This document shows positions 28,471 to 37,379 of a stretch of DNA of 64,000 nt, one piece after another. The position numbers were made by a program, and so were the translations under genes. Source of the DNA: Anaerococcus jeddahensis (lineage in GTDB: Bacteria > Bacillota > Clostridia > Tissierellales > Peptoniphilaceae); the NCBI RefSeq assembly GCF_001182725.1, contig NZ_CWHU01000005.1, positions 930,001 to 994,000 on the forward strand, read 5' to 3'. The notes beneath the pieces are model-generated. The model did not search any database, was not told the origin of the DNA, and was given only the letters and a program-made list of their open reading frames with translations. Numbering within the stretch: position 1 is the stretch's first letter; every line of letters starts with the position of its first letter.

Positions 28471-29427
28471 TCACTCTGTTTGGATAACTGTTTTTCTATA
28501 TTCTGTCGGAGTTTTTCCTATAACACTCTTGAACGCTTCAGTAAATTTACTGCTATTTGTATATCCAACCTTGCCAGCAATAACGATAATAGAATCATCT
28601 GTTTTTATCAACAATGTCGAGGCTATATTCATCCTATAATTTCTAATAAATTGATAAATAGGCTCTCCATAAACTGCTTTAAAACATTTCTTTAATGTAG
28701 TCAACGGAATATCATATTTTTGTGATAATTCTTCCATCGTAAAATGCTCTTCGATATTATTTGTTATAAACTCTTTAATATCTTTTACTTTTTCAATCTG
28801 TGATTTGTAAAAATATTGATATTTATAATTCCCATTTTTATTTTCTACTACTCTCAAGAGCATCAACAGTTCAATTACTTTCAATTTTAAATAATCATAT
28901 TTTAACAGTTCCGGAATTTTATAAAGTTCTTCAAAAATATGATTAATAATCACATCCTCATGTATAACAAAAGGTACATACTTTGATAAAAATGTTTCCT
29001 TAATTCTATTAATATCTATTGAAAAATTTAAAAATAATGTATTCAAATTTTCATCCATTTCATCAGGAGAAAAAGTGATTGTTATCCCATGATAATGTTT
29101 TGTTGGAAAGCTACAATATCTATATTTGGAATCAAGTTTTTCAAGCAACACATCACCAGCACCTAAATACAAATATTCTCCAGATGAAACTTCCGCTTCT
29201 ATCCTACCTTCCATACAATAGTGTATACTAAAAGAGTTACTGTCACCTATAACTCTATCTGGTCCTTTTTCAATATGAAAGTTATTATACATTACGGAAA
29301 TTCCTGGACAAACACTATAATACAATACAGTTCCATCTTCTCCATCAACTCCCATTTTATATGTAGAGCAAGTGTTACTTCGAGTTAACAATTCCATACT
29401 TTCTTCAATCATTTGTGTATTTAACAT
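28471..29427 (-). CDS. AraC-family regulator, YbtA-like in position
   Basis: A 318-residue regulator with a C-terminal double helix-turn-helix (FTMEELSQKYDIPLTTLKKC and VIAGKVGYTNSSKFTEAFKS, then IGKTPTEYR), typical of AraC/XylS proteins. The N-terminal part is a large sensing domain without clear resemblance. Its length and position just ahead of two ABC half transporters match YbtA of the yersiniabactin locus, which activates transport genes when the siderophore is present. It lies two bases after the ECF ATPase gene, so it is also made with the ECF genes. Confidence 0.88.
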   Translation of the reverse strand: MLNTQMIEESMELLTRSNTCSTYKMGVDGEDGTVLYYSVCPGISVMYNNFHIEKGPDRVIGDSNSFSIHYCMEGRIEAEVSSGEYLYLGAGDVLLEKLDSKYRYCSFPTKHYHGITITFSPDEMDENLNTLFLNFSIDINRIKETFLSKYVPFVIHEDVIINHIFEELYKIPELLKYDYLKLKVIELLMLLRVVENKNGNYKYQYFYKSQIEKVKDIKEFITNNIEEHFTMEELSQKYDIPLTTLKKCFKAVYGEPIYQFIRNYRMNIASTLLIKTDDSIIVIAGKVGYTNSSKFTEAFKSVIGKTPTEYRKTVIQTE

Positions 29428-29429
29428 TT

Positions 29430-30902
29430 TTAATAATCCACCTCCTCTCTTATAAAATATTTTTTAATTTTCTCAATACCGACTTCATTTAAAAAATAAC
29501 TATCTTTTACTTTGCCATTCTCTAAGTGCAAAATATAATCACATGCACTTAATAGCATCTCATAATCATGTGTAATTATGAAAACAGACTTACCTCTATT
29601 TTTAAGTTTCTTCAGTTCATCTGCTACCATTTTCATATGGGATAAATCTAGTCCACTTGTAGGTTCATCAAGAATAATAATATCCCTATTTGCAACTAAT
29701 GCACTTGCTATTGCAACTCTTTGTTTTTCTCCTCCGGATAACGACATCGGATGCTTGCTTTTAAGTGAATAGAGATTTAATTCTTTTAGTATATTATATA
29801 ACTTATTTTCATCTTTTGGTGTCATAGATAACAACATTTCATCTTCAACACTCTCTGTAAATAATTGATGATTAACATCCTGCATTACTAAATAACACAA
29901 CTTAAGTTTCTTTTTTTTATAGTATGATTTGCCCTCATAATAAATTACACTTTTATCATTTTTACTTATTCCGCACAAACAATCAGCAAATGTTGACTTC
30001 CCAGCACCATTATAACCAATGATACCAATAATCCTATTTTGCGGTAATTTTATTTCTCCTACTTTTAGTACACACCCATCCTTCTGATAACCATATTTCA
30101 TATCAGAAATTGAAAATTGACTTTCACTTTGCACTTCTTTTTCTACATATGATGGGAAAGTATTTAGATCCAAAGGTCTTAACCCTGCTTTCCATTTATC
30201 TCTTTCTATAAATTTATTAAATTCTTCTTCCGTATATTCGCCATAAATATTTCCATCTTTTAAATGAATTACTCTATCCATTAAACCTTTTAAATAGTAT
30301 ATTCTATGCTCAGAAATTACTACTGTCTTACCTTGTTCTTTCCATAATTTAATTAACTTTCTAAGTTCCAGAGTTGCTGAAATATCTAAGTTAGATGAAG
30401 GTTCATCTAATACTATTATTTCTTGTCCACTTACAAAAACACAAGAACAAGCTATTTTTTGTTTTTCTCCTCCTGATAAGTTAAATATATTTCTTCCCAT
30501 TAGATTTTTAATGCTTAATTCACTACTTACTTTTAGTATCCTATCTTCAATTTCTTTTTCAGGTAATCCAAAATTTTCCAAACAAAATGCCAATTCGCTT
30601 GTAGTATCAATTGTGAAAAATTGAGTTTTAGGATTTTGAAATACACTTCCTACATATTTCGCTGTTTCATATAACGGGATTTTACTTACTTCAACTCCAT
30701 TTATACACACAGTACCATTAAGTTCCCCATTATAATAATTGGGAATCAAGCCATTAATTAATTTAGTTAAAGTAGTCTTTCCGCTACCCGAAGTTCCGCA
30801 AACCAAAGCTATCTGACCTGACTTAATTTTTATGTTTATATTTTGAATGGAGTATTTTTTTTGTTCTGCATATCTAAATGATACATTTTTAAATTCAATC
30901 AT
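29430..30902 (-). CDS. ECF transporter fused ATPase (EcfA-EcfA')
   Basis: Single 490-residue protein with two ABC ATPase domains, replacing the usual EcfA1/EcfA2 pair. Domain 1 has CGTSGSGKTTLTKL, LSGGEKQKIACSC and IVLDEPSSNLD; domain 2 has GYNGAGKSTFAD, LSGGEKQRVAIASAL and IILDEPTSGLD. It would power uptake with the T component encoded next. Dedicated (group I) ECF systems of this form carry metals, vitamins or unknown ligands. The order S-T-AA' on the same strand gives a complete transporter set. Confidence 0.9.
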   Translation of the reverse strand: MIEFKNVSFRYAEQKKYSIQNINIKIKSGQIALVCGTSGSGKTTLTKLINGLIPNYYNGELNGTVCINGVEVSKIPLYETAKYVGSVFQNPKTQFFTIDTTSELAFCLENFGLPEKEIEDRILKVSSELSIKNLMGRNIFNLSGGEKQKIACSCVFVSGQEIIVLDEPSSNLDISATLELRKLIKLWKEQGKTVVISEHRIYYLKGLMDRVIHLKDGNIYGEYTEEEFNKFIERDKWKAGLRPLDLNTFPSYVEKEVQSESQFSISDMKYGYQKDGCVLKVGEIKLPQNRIIGIIGYNGAGKSTFADCLCGISKNDKSVIYYEGKSYYKKKKLKLCYLVMQDVNHQLFTESVEDEMLLSMTPKDENKLYNILKELNLYSLKSKHPMSLSGGEKQRVAIASALVANRDIIILDEPTSGLDLSHMKMVADELKKLKNRGKSVFIITHDYEMLLSACDYILHLENGKVKDSYFLNEVGIEKIKKYFIREEVDY

Positions 30903-30911
30903 ATTTCGCTC

Positions 30912-31628
30912 CTAAAAAAATATAAAAACAACCCAACATAAGCTCGCAAGTAAAAGCAGAAAATAATCTATTTTTTTTAGTCCGATTTTGCAAATATTAG
31001 TTCTTTTAATCGGAGATCCTAACCCTCTTGTCAAAGCTGAGGCAGATAATTCCTCACCAATTTTTGTTACAGATATTAGCAAAGGAACTAATCTATACTC
31101 AATCATTTCTATTGGACTCTTCCTTATTGTTACACCTTTTATTTTCATGGCATTTTGTATAGAAATATATTCTTCTTTTACTGTTGGAAAAAATCTAAAT
31201 ACTACCGAAAATGGAATAATGATTTTATATGACACTTTAAGTTTTTCCATAGCTGCGATAAATTCACTAACAGAAGTGGTACTGATTAAATAGTAACCCA
31301 TAATAAATCCCGGCAATATATTTGTATATATACCTACTGTTGCTAATACCAAAAAACTCAGAAATCCTGTCGTATAAGGTAAAACAACAAAATTTAATGC
31401 AAATATAATCAAATACAATATCAAAAATCTTATAGCTGCTTTACCTTTTTTAGAAATAAATAATGCAATAAAGGGCAAAACCATTAAAAGATGCCGCAAA
31501 TAAAACATAGCACCATGACTGCTTCCAGTAGCCATGATGCTCGTTACAGTTACCATAAGAAAAATTTTTGTGCGTGGATCTATTGTTATATATGATGGTT
31601 TATATCTAACTACTATTTCCTCTATCAT
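30912..31628 (-). CDS. ECF transporter T component (EcfT)
   Basis: Membrane coupling subunit of 238 residues with about five to six helices. It contains the coupling helix region with the Ala-Arg-Gly type motif (SASALTRGLGSP) and PFSVVFRFFPTVKEEY, both seen in EcfT/CbiQ proteins. It joins the S component to the fused ATPase. Start and the S-component stop overlap at 31628, and the ATPase gene follows after nine bases, so all are coupled. Confidence 0.88.
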   Translation of the reverse strand: MIEEIVVRYKPSYITIDPRTKIFLMVTVTSIMATGSSHGAMFYLRHLLMVLPFIALFISKKGKAAIRFLILYLIIFALNFVVLPYTTGFLSFLVLATVGIYTNILPGFIMGYYLISTTSVSEFIAAMEKLKVSYKIIIPFSVVFRFFPTVKEEYISIQNAMKIKGVTIRKSPIEMIEYRLVPLLISVTKIGEELSASALTRGLGSPIKRTNICKIGLKKIDYFLLLLASLCWVVFIFF

Positions 31629-32214
31629 TATACTATTCCTGCTTTTTTAAGATGCTTTTTTAGAATACTCTTTCCTAATAGCGAACCTAAATATGCTCCT
31701 ATAAAACAAATAATAAACAACACAGGAATAATCCAATATGGCGTATACATACGCAACGATTCTGCATATACTTTACCATACCCTTCAGCTACCTTAGCCA
31801 AATATGCTTCTCTTCCAATAAACAATCTTGCAACACAGCCAACTATCCAAAAAGAAAATACGCTATATCCAATAGAAATATATTTCCATTGTTCATATTT
31901 ACCTTTTTTTATTATCAAGTCTCCTAAAATCCAAAGATAATACCAAAAGCAAGGACAACTATGCCACCACCCATTAGCATATAAAGAAGACCTAATAGTA
32001 TCCCTGTTATTGAAATTACACCAAACTTCTTGACCTTAACTATATAGAATATGCTTGGGATACCACAAACTAATGGGCATAAAAAAACTAATAGTAAATT
32101 AAATATTGGAATATACCCTAACATTGAAACAGCAAATTCAATCATAAAATACACTACTGTAAAAATTCCAATATTGATCAAGTCCTTTGCTTCAAGTTTA
32201 TTTTGTTTCTCCAT
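31628..32214 (-). pseudogene. MptD-family ECF substrate-binding (S) component, frameshifted
   Basis: Two short reading frames (32214-31924 and 31918-31628) are halves of one S component of about 195 residues. The first half ends GIIFGF and stops at TAG; shifting by one base at the T-run near 31928 continues directly as LGDLIIKKGKYEQWKY in the next frame, which matches how MptD-type proteins read through. The second half on its own would need a weak TTG start. One missing T in a run of four or five explains everything, so this is either a real mutation, phase variation or a sequencing error. The start at 32214 follows GAGGTGAG. The ligand of MptD-type S components is not known. Confidence 0.78.
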
Positions 32215-32232
32215 ATATCTCACCTCGTCCAT

Positions 32233-32257
32233 ATAATATTGGTTAGCTGATACTAAC
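32233..32257 (-). promoter_or_regulatory. Putative promoter and operator of the ECF/ABC operon
   Basis: The inverted repeat GTTAG-CTGATA-CTAAC (32242-32257) lies just upstream of a TATTAT -10-like hexamer (minus strand, about 32233-32238) and 28 bases from the first start codon. An operator overlapping the spacer would fit repression by a metal- or ligand-responsive factor. It is not a clear DtxR, Fur or MntR box. Confidence 0.4.
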
Positions 32258-32318
32258 TTTAATCATGATAGCATTTATCATTTTTTCTTTCCGCCCCAAA
32301 AAGCCCTATGTCGCTCTG

Positions 32319-32348
32319 AATGGTTTGCTTTTTATAAAACAAACCATT
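32319..32348. other. Inverted repeat upstream of mobC
   Basis: Perfect 9-bp arms AATGGTTTG / CAAACCATT around a 12-base loop in the divergent intergenic region between the ECF operon and mobC. Could be a recombination relic or an operator. Confidence 0.4.
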
Positions 32349-32452
32349 CCTAAAAGATTTATAAAAGCTACTACTTGTGATATAATTATAATAATAATTT
32401 GCTTAATGCTTGTTTTACAAACTATTCTTTTATATCTTTTGTAGCAAGCACA

Positions 32453-32548
32453 GTAAGTGAGTACCCACTTACGAAAAATTGATGAAGCAGAACCTTTATG
32501 GACTGCTTCTTTTTTTTATCAATTTTACCTTGTTAGGGAGAACCCTAA
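32453..32548 (+). other. Candidate oriT and leader of the mob operon
   Basis: Three structures precede mobC: GTAAGTG / CACTTAC arms (32453-32472); a hairpin GAAGCAG / CTGCTTC followed by T8 (32484-32517), itself flanked by AAAATTGAT / ATCAATTTT; and TTAGGG-AGAA-CCCTAA (32533-32548). Position upstream of mobC and relaxase genes is where MOBP elements carry oriT. The middle hairpin plus T-run also looks like a transcription attenuator. The nick site cannot be fixed by eye. Confidence 0.45.
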
Positions 32549-32580
32549 GACCCCAATAATTTATGATAAGGAGATATACT

Positions 32581-32937
32581 ATGGATAATAGAAAAAGAAA
32601 TAATCAACTAAAAATATATTTAACAGATGAAGAAAAGGAAGTTTTTGAAAAGAAAATGAAACTTGCTAATTGCAAAACTATGTCCCACTTTCTTAGAAAA
32701 TGTGTATTAGAAAAAGAAATTTATGTAGTGGATTTAGAACCATTCAGAAACCTACAATGGCTACTTTCAAATGCAACAAATAATATAAATCAGATTGCAA
32801 AAGCAACTAATACAACTGGTATTATTTACAAAAATGAAATCGACTCAATGAATAAACAGATAGAAAAATTATCAAGAGAAATATGGCAGATCCATTCCCT
32901 ACTTCTTAATAAGTCAAAAGAAAGTTCTGGTAATTAG
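32581..32937 (+). CDS. mobC: MobC-like relaxosome accessory protein
   Basis: A 118-residue DNA-binding accessory protein. It starts with a ribbon-helix-helix-like segment (NQLKIYLTDEEKEVFEKKMK) followed by SHFLRKCVLEKEIYV and the family block ATNNINQIAKATNTTG, typical of Firmicutes MobC proteins that help the relaxase open oriT. The start at 32581 has AAGGAGA at good spacing. It is one base from the relaxase gene and certainly co-translated with it. Confidence 0.88.
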   Translation: MDNRKRNNQLKIYLTDEEKEVFEKKMKLANCKTMSHFLRKCVLEKEIYVVDLEPFRNLQWLLSNATNNINQIAKATNTTGIIYKNEIDSMNKQIEKLSREIWQIHSLLLNKSKESSGN

Positions 32938-32938
32938 T

Positions 32939-34270
32939 ATGGCAATTACAAAAATACATCCTATAAAATCAACTCTAAATTTGGCAATAGATTATATAAC
33001 TAAGAGTGAAAAAACTGATGAAAAAATCTTGGTATCTTCATTTAAATGTCATCCATCTACTGCCCATATTCAATTTTTGAAAACTCGAGAAGATAATGAT
33101 ACTAAAGGAACAGTCTTAGCTAGACATTTAATTCAATCTTTTCTACCAGGAGAGGTTGATCCTATAAAAGCTCACGAAATTGGAATGGAATTATGTAAGA
33201 AAATTTTAAAAGAAGATTATGAATTTGTTCTTGCAACTCATATAGATAGAGGGCATATCCATAACCATATTATTTTTAATAATGTTAATTACAAGACTGG
33301 TAAATGCTACCAATCCAACAAAAAAACTTACCATAAAATCAGATATCAAAGTGATGAGTTATGTAAAGAAAATAAGCTTTCAGTCATTGATGAATATTAT
33401 GAAGCTTACAAGAGAAAATATAAAACTGCTGGTAAATCTTGGTATGAGTTTGACCAAAGTAAGAAAGGAAATTCTTGGAAGTCTAAACTGCAATTTGACA
33501 TAGATCGAACGATTAATAAGTCTAACTCGTGGGAAGAATTTTTAGAAAATATGAAAGCTCTTGATTATGATATTAAGTTTGGTAAACATATTGCTTTTCG
33601 TCATAAAGATAAGAAAAGATTTACAAGATCAAAGACTATCGGAGAAGATTATACTGAGGAAAAAATCAAAGAAAGAATAGATTTAGCCATTAAAAATAAA
33701 GCTAATCCTATTAAAAAACGAGTGGGAAATGTTATTGATATATCTACTAATGAAAAAGCACAATTCTCTAAAGGTTATGAAGTTTGGGCAAGAAAACATA
33801 ATATCAAAACAATGGCTGATTCAATAATAAAATTAAGAGAACAAGGAATTAATTCAATTACACAGCTCGATGACCTCATCAAAAAATCTGCTGATGACAG
33901 ACAAGATCTGCTAGATAAAATAAAGAAAATTGAAACTGAAATGAAGAGTTTATCACAAGATATGGAAAATATAAATACTATAAATAAGTATCGTGAAATC
34001 TACAAATACCACAAGAAAAATCCTGAAAATAAGCAATTTGCAGAAGAATATTATAGTGAACTTTCCGTCTATAAAATAGCTGCTAAAGAAATCTTGAAGA
34101 ACTATAAAAAACTACCCAATACAAAAGAAATACTATCAAGCCTGGATAAATTGCAAGAAAAAAAGAACACCCTTATGCAAGAGTATTCTTTGAATAAAGA
34201 ACAATTTTCTGACCTTGTTCAGTATAGGAAAAACTATGAAAATTATTATGGAAAGGAAGTAGAGAGATAA
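32939..34270 (+). CDS. Relaxase, MOBP type (Relaxase PF03432 fold)
   Basis: DNA-nicking enzyme of the outer element, 443 residues. The N-terminal relaxase domain contains the His cluster in THIDRGHIHNHIIFNNV, which binds the divalent metal, and an upstream Tyr region (AIDYITKSEKT) that may hold the nucleophile. The C-terminal half (residues 300-440) is charged and coiled-coil-like. Size and MobC neighbour match relaxases of Tn1549-type elements. It ends at a strong terminator, closing the mob operon. Confidence 0.9.
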   Translation: MAITKIHPIKSTLNLAIDYITKSEKTDEKILVSSFKCHPSTAHIQFLKTREDNDTKGTVLARHLIQSFLPGEVDPIKAHEIGMELCKKILKEDYEFVLATHIDRGHIHNHIIFNNVNYKTGKCYQSNKKTYHKIRYQSDELCKENKLSVIDEYYEAYKRKYKTAGKSWYEFDQSKKGNSWKSKLQFDIDRTINKSNSWEEFLENMKALDYDIKFGKHIAFRHKDKKRFTRSKTIGEDYTEEKIKERIDLAIKNKANPIKKRVGNVIDISTNEKAQFSKGYEVWARKHNIKTMADSIIKLREQGINSITQLDDLIKKSADDRQDLLDKIKKIETEMKSLSQDMENINTINKYREIYKYHKKNPENKQFAEEYYSELSVYKIAAKEILKNYKKLPNTKEILSSLDKLQEKKNTLMQEYSLNKEQFSDLVQYRKNYENYYGKEVER

Positions 34271-34300
34271 AAAGCTATAAGCGGATAAACTTATAGCTTT
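34267..34300. terminator. Bidirectional terminator after relaxase
   Basis: Perfect 13-bp arms AAAAAGCTATAAG / CTTATAGCTTTTT with an 8-base loop. It separates the mob operon from the convergent cargo B operon. Confidence 0.88.
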
Positions 34301-34343
34301 TTAAAATTATTTATAAATTTTTAATCTAAACTTATTATCTCAC

Positions 34344-34610
34344 TTAAAGAGATCCTACTAGATGACCTGCGAACATTGATATAGGAAGTAATAAGATCAA
34401 AAGGATATTTAATAACATAAACAACTTATCCTTTTCCTTTACTCCAAATATTAAACCTATTAGTCCAATAATTGGGCAAACAAACATTGATGTGATTCCG
34501 GTTGGTCTTAAACTTGTATAGCTTTCAAATATACCTACTGGAAGTAGATAAGAGATCACAAATATCACAAGTCCGAGTAGAAATATCTTCTTACTTATTT
34601 TTCCTTTCAT
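34344..34610 (-). CDS. Small membrane protein A (paralog of the one at 53076)
   Basis: Function unknown. An 88-residue protein with three predicted membrane helices (about residues 8-26, 39-56, 62-84). It aligns along its full length with the 88-residue protein at 53076-53342; shared blocks include FVISYLLP / FIVSYNLP, CPIIGLIGLIF / CPILGIIGLIF and SMFAGHL / TMFLGNL. The ATG at 34610 follows AGGAGTG. It is the last gene of cargo B as originally arranged, right after the thioredoxin-like gene. Such small hydrophobic proteins at the end of peptide operons are often immunity proteins; that is inference. Confidence 0.78.
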   Translation of the reverse strand: MKGKISKKIFLLGLVIFVISYLLPVGIFESYTSLRPTGITSMFVCPIIGLIGLIFGVKEKDKLFMLLNILLILLLPISMFAGHLVGSL

Positions 34611-34652
34611 AAACACTCCTAATAAATTTTTAATTAATTTAATTATATACAA

Positions 34653-35033
34653 TTAATATTTTTTAATTTCTTCAAATTCAATAAGTTTTACTTCATTATT
34701 TTTAATCTCCAATATACATGGTATAGTATTAATAGAATAATACTCTAAAATTTTATTAAGATCAGCATTGTTAAAATATTCATCTATATCTAAATCTACG
34801 ATATTTTTTGATAAATCATGTTCTTTCCCTTCTTTTTTTGCTAACTCTACTCCATTGCTTATATAATGTAAGCAATATGGGCAATCCTTAGATGTTAATA
34901 GACATATGCCGTCTTTTCTTTCTATATCTTTCCAATCCACTTGATTCAGCTGTCTTTTTTCTATTTCATAATTAAATAATTCATAAAATTGTTTATAATT
35001 ATTAATATTTCTAATAAACAAAACATAGATTTC
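34653..35033 (-). pseudogene. Thioredoxin-like protein, 3' part, split by Tn916
   Basis: C-terminal part (about 125 residues) of a thioredoxin-fold protein with active-site CPYC (LTSKDCPYCLHYI) and the conserved cis-Pro region NTIPCILEI. The reading frame opens at a stop inside the element end, and the only nearby start is a TTG at 35021 without a ribosome site, so the true 5' end is missing. It continues on the other side of the Tn916-like element at 53000-53070, where a membrane anchor is encoded. The intact protein would have been a membrane-bound thiol oxidoreductase of about 150 residues. Confidence 0.75.
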
Positions 35034-35156
35034 TAATTATCCTTTTAAATCTCATTAAATGCTCGTAAAGCCTTATTCTATGTGCTTTCGAGTATTTTTA
35101 CTGTAGGAAGATACTTCACGTTTCTTTGCATATTTCCTCATGAATTGACTGTCAGA

Positions 35157-35178
35157 AGTGGTAAATTAGTAGTAAATT
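35157..35178. repeat. Tn916 Int arm-site repeats, int end
   Basis: Tandem AGTGGTAAATT and AGTAGTAAATT, 11-bp period, next to int. They match the DR-2 arm sites bound by the N-terminal domain of Tn916 Int. Confidence 0.8.
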
Positions 35179-35189
35179 CATCTGTACTA

Positions 35190-36407
35190 CTAAGCAACAA
35201 GACGTTCCTGCTGTTTCTTTTTTTCCAAGCGGTTCATCTCTGCCATAGCAGAATCGAATGTAGCATGTGCGTAATAGTTCAGCGTCATGGCTATATTAGC
35301 ATGTCCCATAATGTACTGTAATGCCTTTGGATTCATTCCTGCATTTGCATAGTTGGTACAGAATGTATGTCGCAAACTATGTGGAGTGATGTGTGGCAAT
35401 TTATCCTCGTTATACTTATTGTATTTCTTAACAAGACCTTTCATCATGCCGTTGTAATCACTTGCCACTTTTGGATAGTTCTTTCTATTAAGAAAGAGGA
35501 AATCACTATATCCATCAATCTCAACACGCTTATCATTCTTTCGATTCGCTAACACTCGCTTAAATGCTTGATAGGCTTCTTCAACCATAGGAACTTGACG
35601 TTCGCCACTTTTGGTCTTTGGTGTTTCAATGTAGTACCCAATTTCAGTATCTCTCAATAGCTGATGGTCTATATTGACAAGACGATTCTCAAAATCTAAA
35701 TCTGGAAGTGTCAAACCACCAAACTCTGAAATACGAAGACCTGTTTTTAAGAGTATCAGAATTTCATCATAATTTTTGCTGTAGGTTTTATCAGCTTTTG
35801 CAAAGGCTAACAGTTTTTCTTCCTGTTCTTCTGTTAGTACGGTCTTAGGGACAGTATCATCATCAAGAACTGCTTTCAGTTGAAAGTCAAATGGATTCTT
35901 CCGAACACAATCATCTTGTATAGCAATATAGAATGAAGCCTTTAAAGAACGTTTGTAGTTATTGATGGTTTGATAAGCATAACCATTTTCACTCATTCTA
36001 ATAGCCCATTCTTTAGCGTCTGATGGCTTAATACTGTCAATACTTCTTACACCTAACTTGTCTTTCTTCAAAATATCCATAAGATATTTGCGTCCAGTTT
36101 CAGTGTTTTTTCTAACCTTTGGTCTTTGAGCGTTCTGTTTTGCGTAAAGCTGGCAGAGTGTCATTTTCTTTCCTACAACATCAATACCATCATGAATGTC
36201 TTTCTGTAACTCTGCGATTTTCTCTCTAAGTGAGATACAATCACGCTTTCCTGCTGGTACTCGGTCTGTAGCCACAAGTTTCCACGAGTAAACAAATTGC
36301 GGTTCTCCAAATGAATCTATATATTTGTATAAGTATCTTCCGTCTTTTCGTTGGCTCTCTCCAGTCTTTAAGATTCGACCTTTATTGTCACGTCTTTTTT
36401 CTGACAT
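35190..36407 (-). CDS. int: Tn916 integrase
   Basis: Tyrosine recombinase of 405 residues, the standard Tn916 Int length. It has the N-terminal three-stranded arm-binding domain (residues 1-70), a core-binding domain, and the catalytic domain with Arg in LKTGLRISEFGGL, H-x-x-R in HSLRHTFCTNY, and His plus Tyr nucleophile in MGHANIAMTLNYYAH. It cuts at the element ends and at AT-rich targets, producing a circular intermediate. Expression in Tn916 comes from long transcripts initiated upstream of tet(M) and orf7. Confidence 0.97.
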   Translation of the reverse strand: MSEKRRDNKGRILKTGESQRKDGRYLYKYIDSFGEPQFVYSWKLVATDRVPAGKRDCISLREKIAELQKDIHDGIDVVGKKMTLCQLYAKQNAQRPKVRKNTETGRKYLMDILKKDKLGVRSIDSIKPSDAKEWAIRMSENGYAYQTINNYKRSLKASFYIAIQDDCVRKNPFDFQLKAVLDDDTVPKTVLTEEQEEKLLAFAKADKTYSKNYDEILILLKTGLRISEFGGLTLPDLDFENRLVNIDHQLLRDTEIGYYIETPKTKSGERQVPMVEEAYQAFKRVLANRKNDKRVEIDGYSDFLFLNRKNYPKVASDYNGMMKGLVKKYNKYNEDKLPHITPHSLRHTFCTNYANAGMNPKALQYIMGHANIAMTLNYYAHATFDSAMAEMNRLEKKKQQERLVA

Positions 36408-36488
36408 GGCATTTGCTCCTTTCCTTTATGGAAAGAGCCTTGATACGACTTAATACTATTTTATCATATACAAGACCCTTTGGCTACG

Positions 36489-36692
36489 CTAGATTGCATT
36501 CAATGTATCTATAATTTTTTCAAATTGTTTTCGTTTAACCTGAATACGATTGCCATTCATAATCAGCCAGTTTGCATTTTTATTTTCTTCTGCCAAACGA
36601 CGCAGCTTGTTTTCGCCAATACGAAAATATTTTGACGCTTCTTCAATAGTTAGGGTATAACGCTCCCAAATCGGAATGTCAGTCTGCTTCAT
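36489..36692 (-). CDS. xis: Tn916 excisionase
   Basis: 67-residue winged-helix protein ([20 protein letters not shown], then [13 protein letters not shown]), the normal Tn916 Xis. It stimulates excision and modulates Int at the two ends. It starts behind AAGGAGGA and is followed by int on the same strand. Confidence 0.96.
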   Translation of the reverse strand: MKQTDIPIWERYTLTIEEASKYFRIGENKLRRLAEENKNANWLIMNGNRIQVKRKQFEKIIDTLNAI

Positions 36693-37148
36693 AAAATCCT
36701 CCTTTCCAAATCACTTATTGGATTTCATAAAAGTTGTTTTACAAGCAATCGAACAGCTCTAGCAAAGCTCACGGGAGTTCCACCCCTGCATGGTTCTCAT
36801 GTAGCCATACTCATTGCCTGCGACGCTTTTAACGCTCGGACTATTGACTGTATGGGAGTATCATTATCACGATAAGAAAGTCGTCGCTGGCAATCCTGCT
36901 AAAGATTGTTTTTCGGAACACTAACTGAAACGCTCGCTATCTTTAGAAGATAGGTCATGGCGGTTAGCTCCGTTGGCTCTTTTCTTATCGAAACGTATTC
37001 AATTACTTTTATTCAGTTTTCAAAGAACAATGGCTCGTTAGCCTATCAAAACACATTGAAAGCTCAATATGCTTTGATGGAATAACAAACCTCCCTGTTC
37101 GGGAAGCGTGGAATAGTATGGCACGCTTCCACGAAAAGAGAGAGGTTA
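36693..37148. other. Noncoding region between orf8 and xis in Tn916
   Basis: 456 bases without a convincing gene, as in reference Tn916. It contains a hairpin GGAAGCGTG / CACGCTTCC (37102-37130) just after orf8 without a strong T-run. The rest carries leader sequence of the xis-int transcript. Confidence 0.6.
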
Positions 37149-37379
37149 TTACTTAATTTCAAATGACAGAATCTTTGTAATCAGTCTGGTTTCCATTCTT
37201 CCACGTAAGACTTCATCAACGACCATACTTTGATTGCCATATTCATCTTTCATAAGTCGTAGGGAACGTTTCGTTATGTACCCTCTGTAATGATGTAGAA
37301 TCTGGTTAATCGCTTCTGTATCGCCATCTGTTGCCTTTACAATGAGAGGAAAGGGAATCATAGGATATTGTGTTTTCAT
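37149..37379 (-). CDS. orf8: Tn916 orf8 helix-turn-helix protein
   Basis: 76-residue protein with MIPFPLIVKATDGDTEAINQ and ITKRSLRL, the helix-turn-helix domain 16 type found in conjugative transposons. With orf7 it promotes transcription toward xis, int and the transfer genes in Tn916. Its start overlaps the orf7 stop by four bases. Confidence 0.93.
   Translation of the reverse strand: MKTQYPMIPFPLIVKATDGDTEAINQILHHYRGYITKRSLRLMKDEYGNQSMVVDEVLRGRMETRLITKILSFEIK

Noticed and set aside
31628..32232. Two separate small membrane proteins ahead of EcfT
   Set aside because: Together they match one MptD-type S component; the second lacks a proper start and continues the first after a one-base shift.
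32242..32257. Similarity of TCAGCTAAC here to the 15-bp element of the two-component system
   Set aside because: Only eight or nine bases agree, the flanks differ and here it is half of a different palindrome.
37102..37130. Hairpin after orf8 as an intrinsic terminator
   Set aside because: The stem is good but there is no T-run on the minus strand, and Tn916 transcription is known to continue into xis and int.
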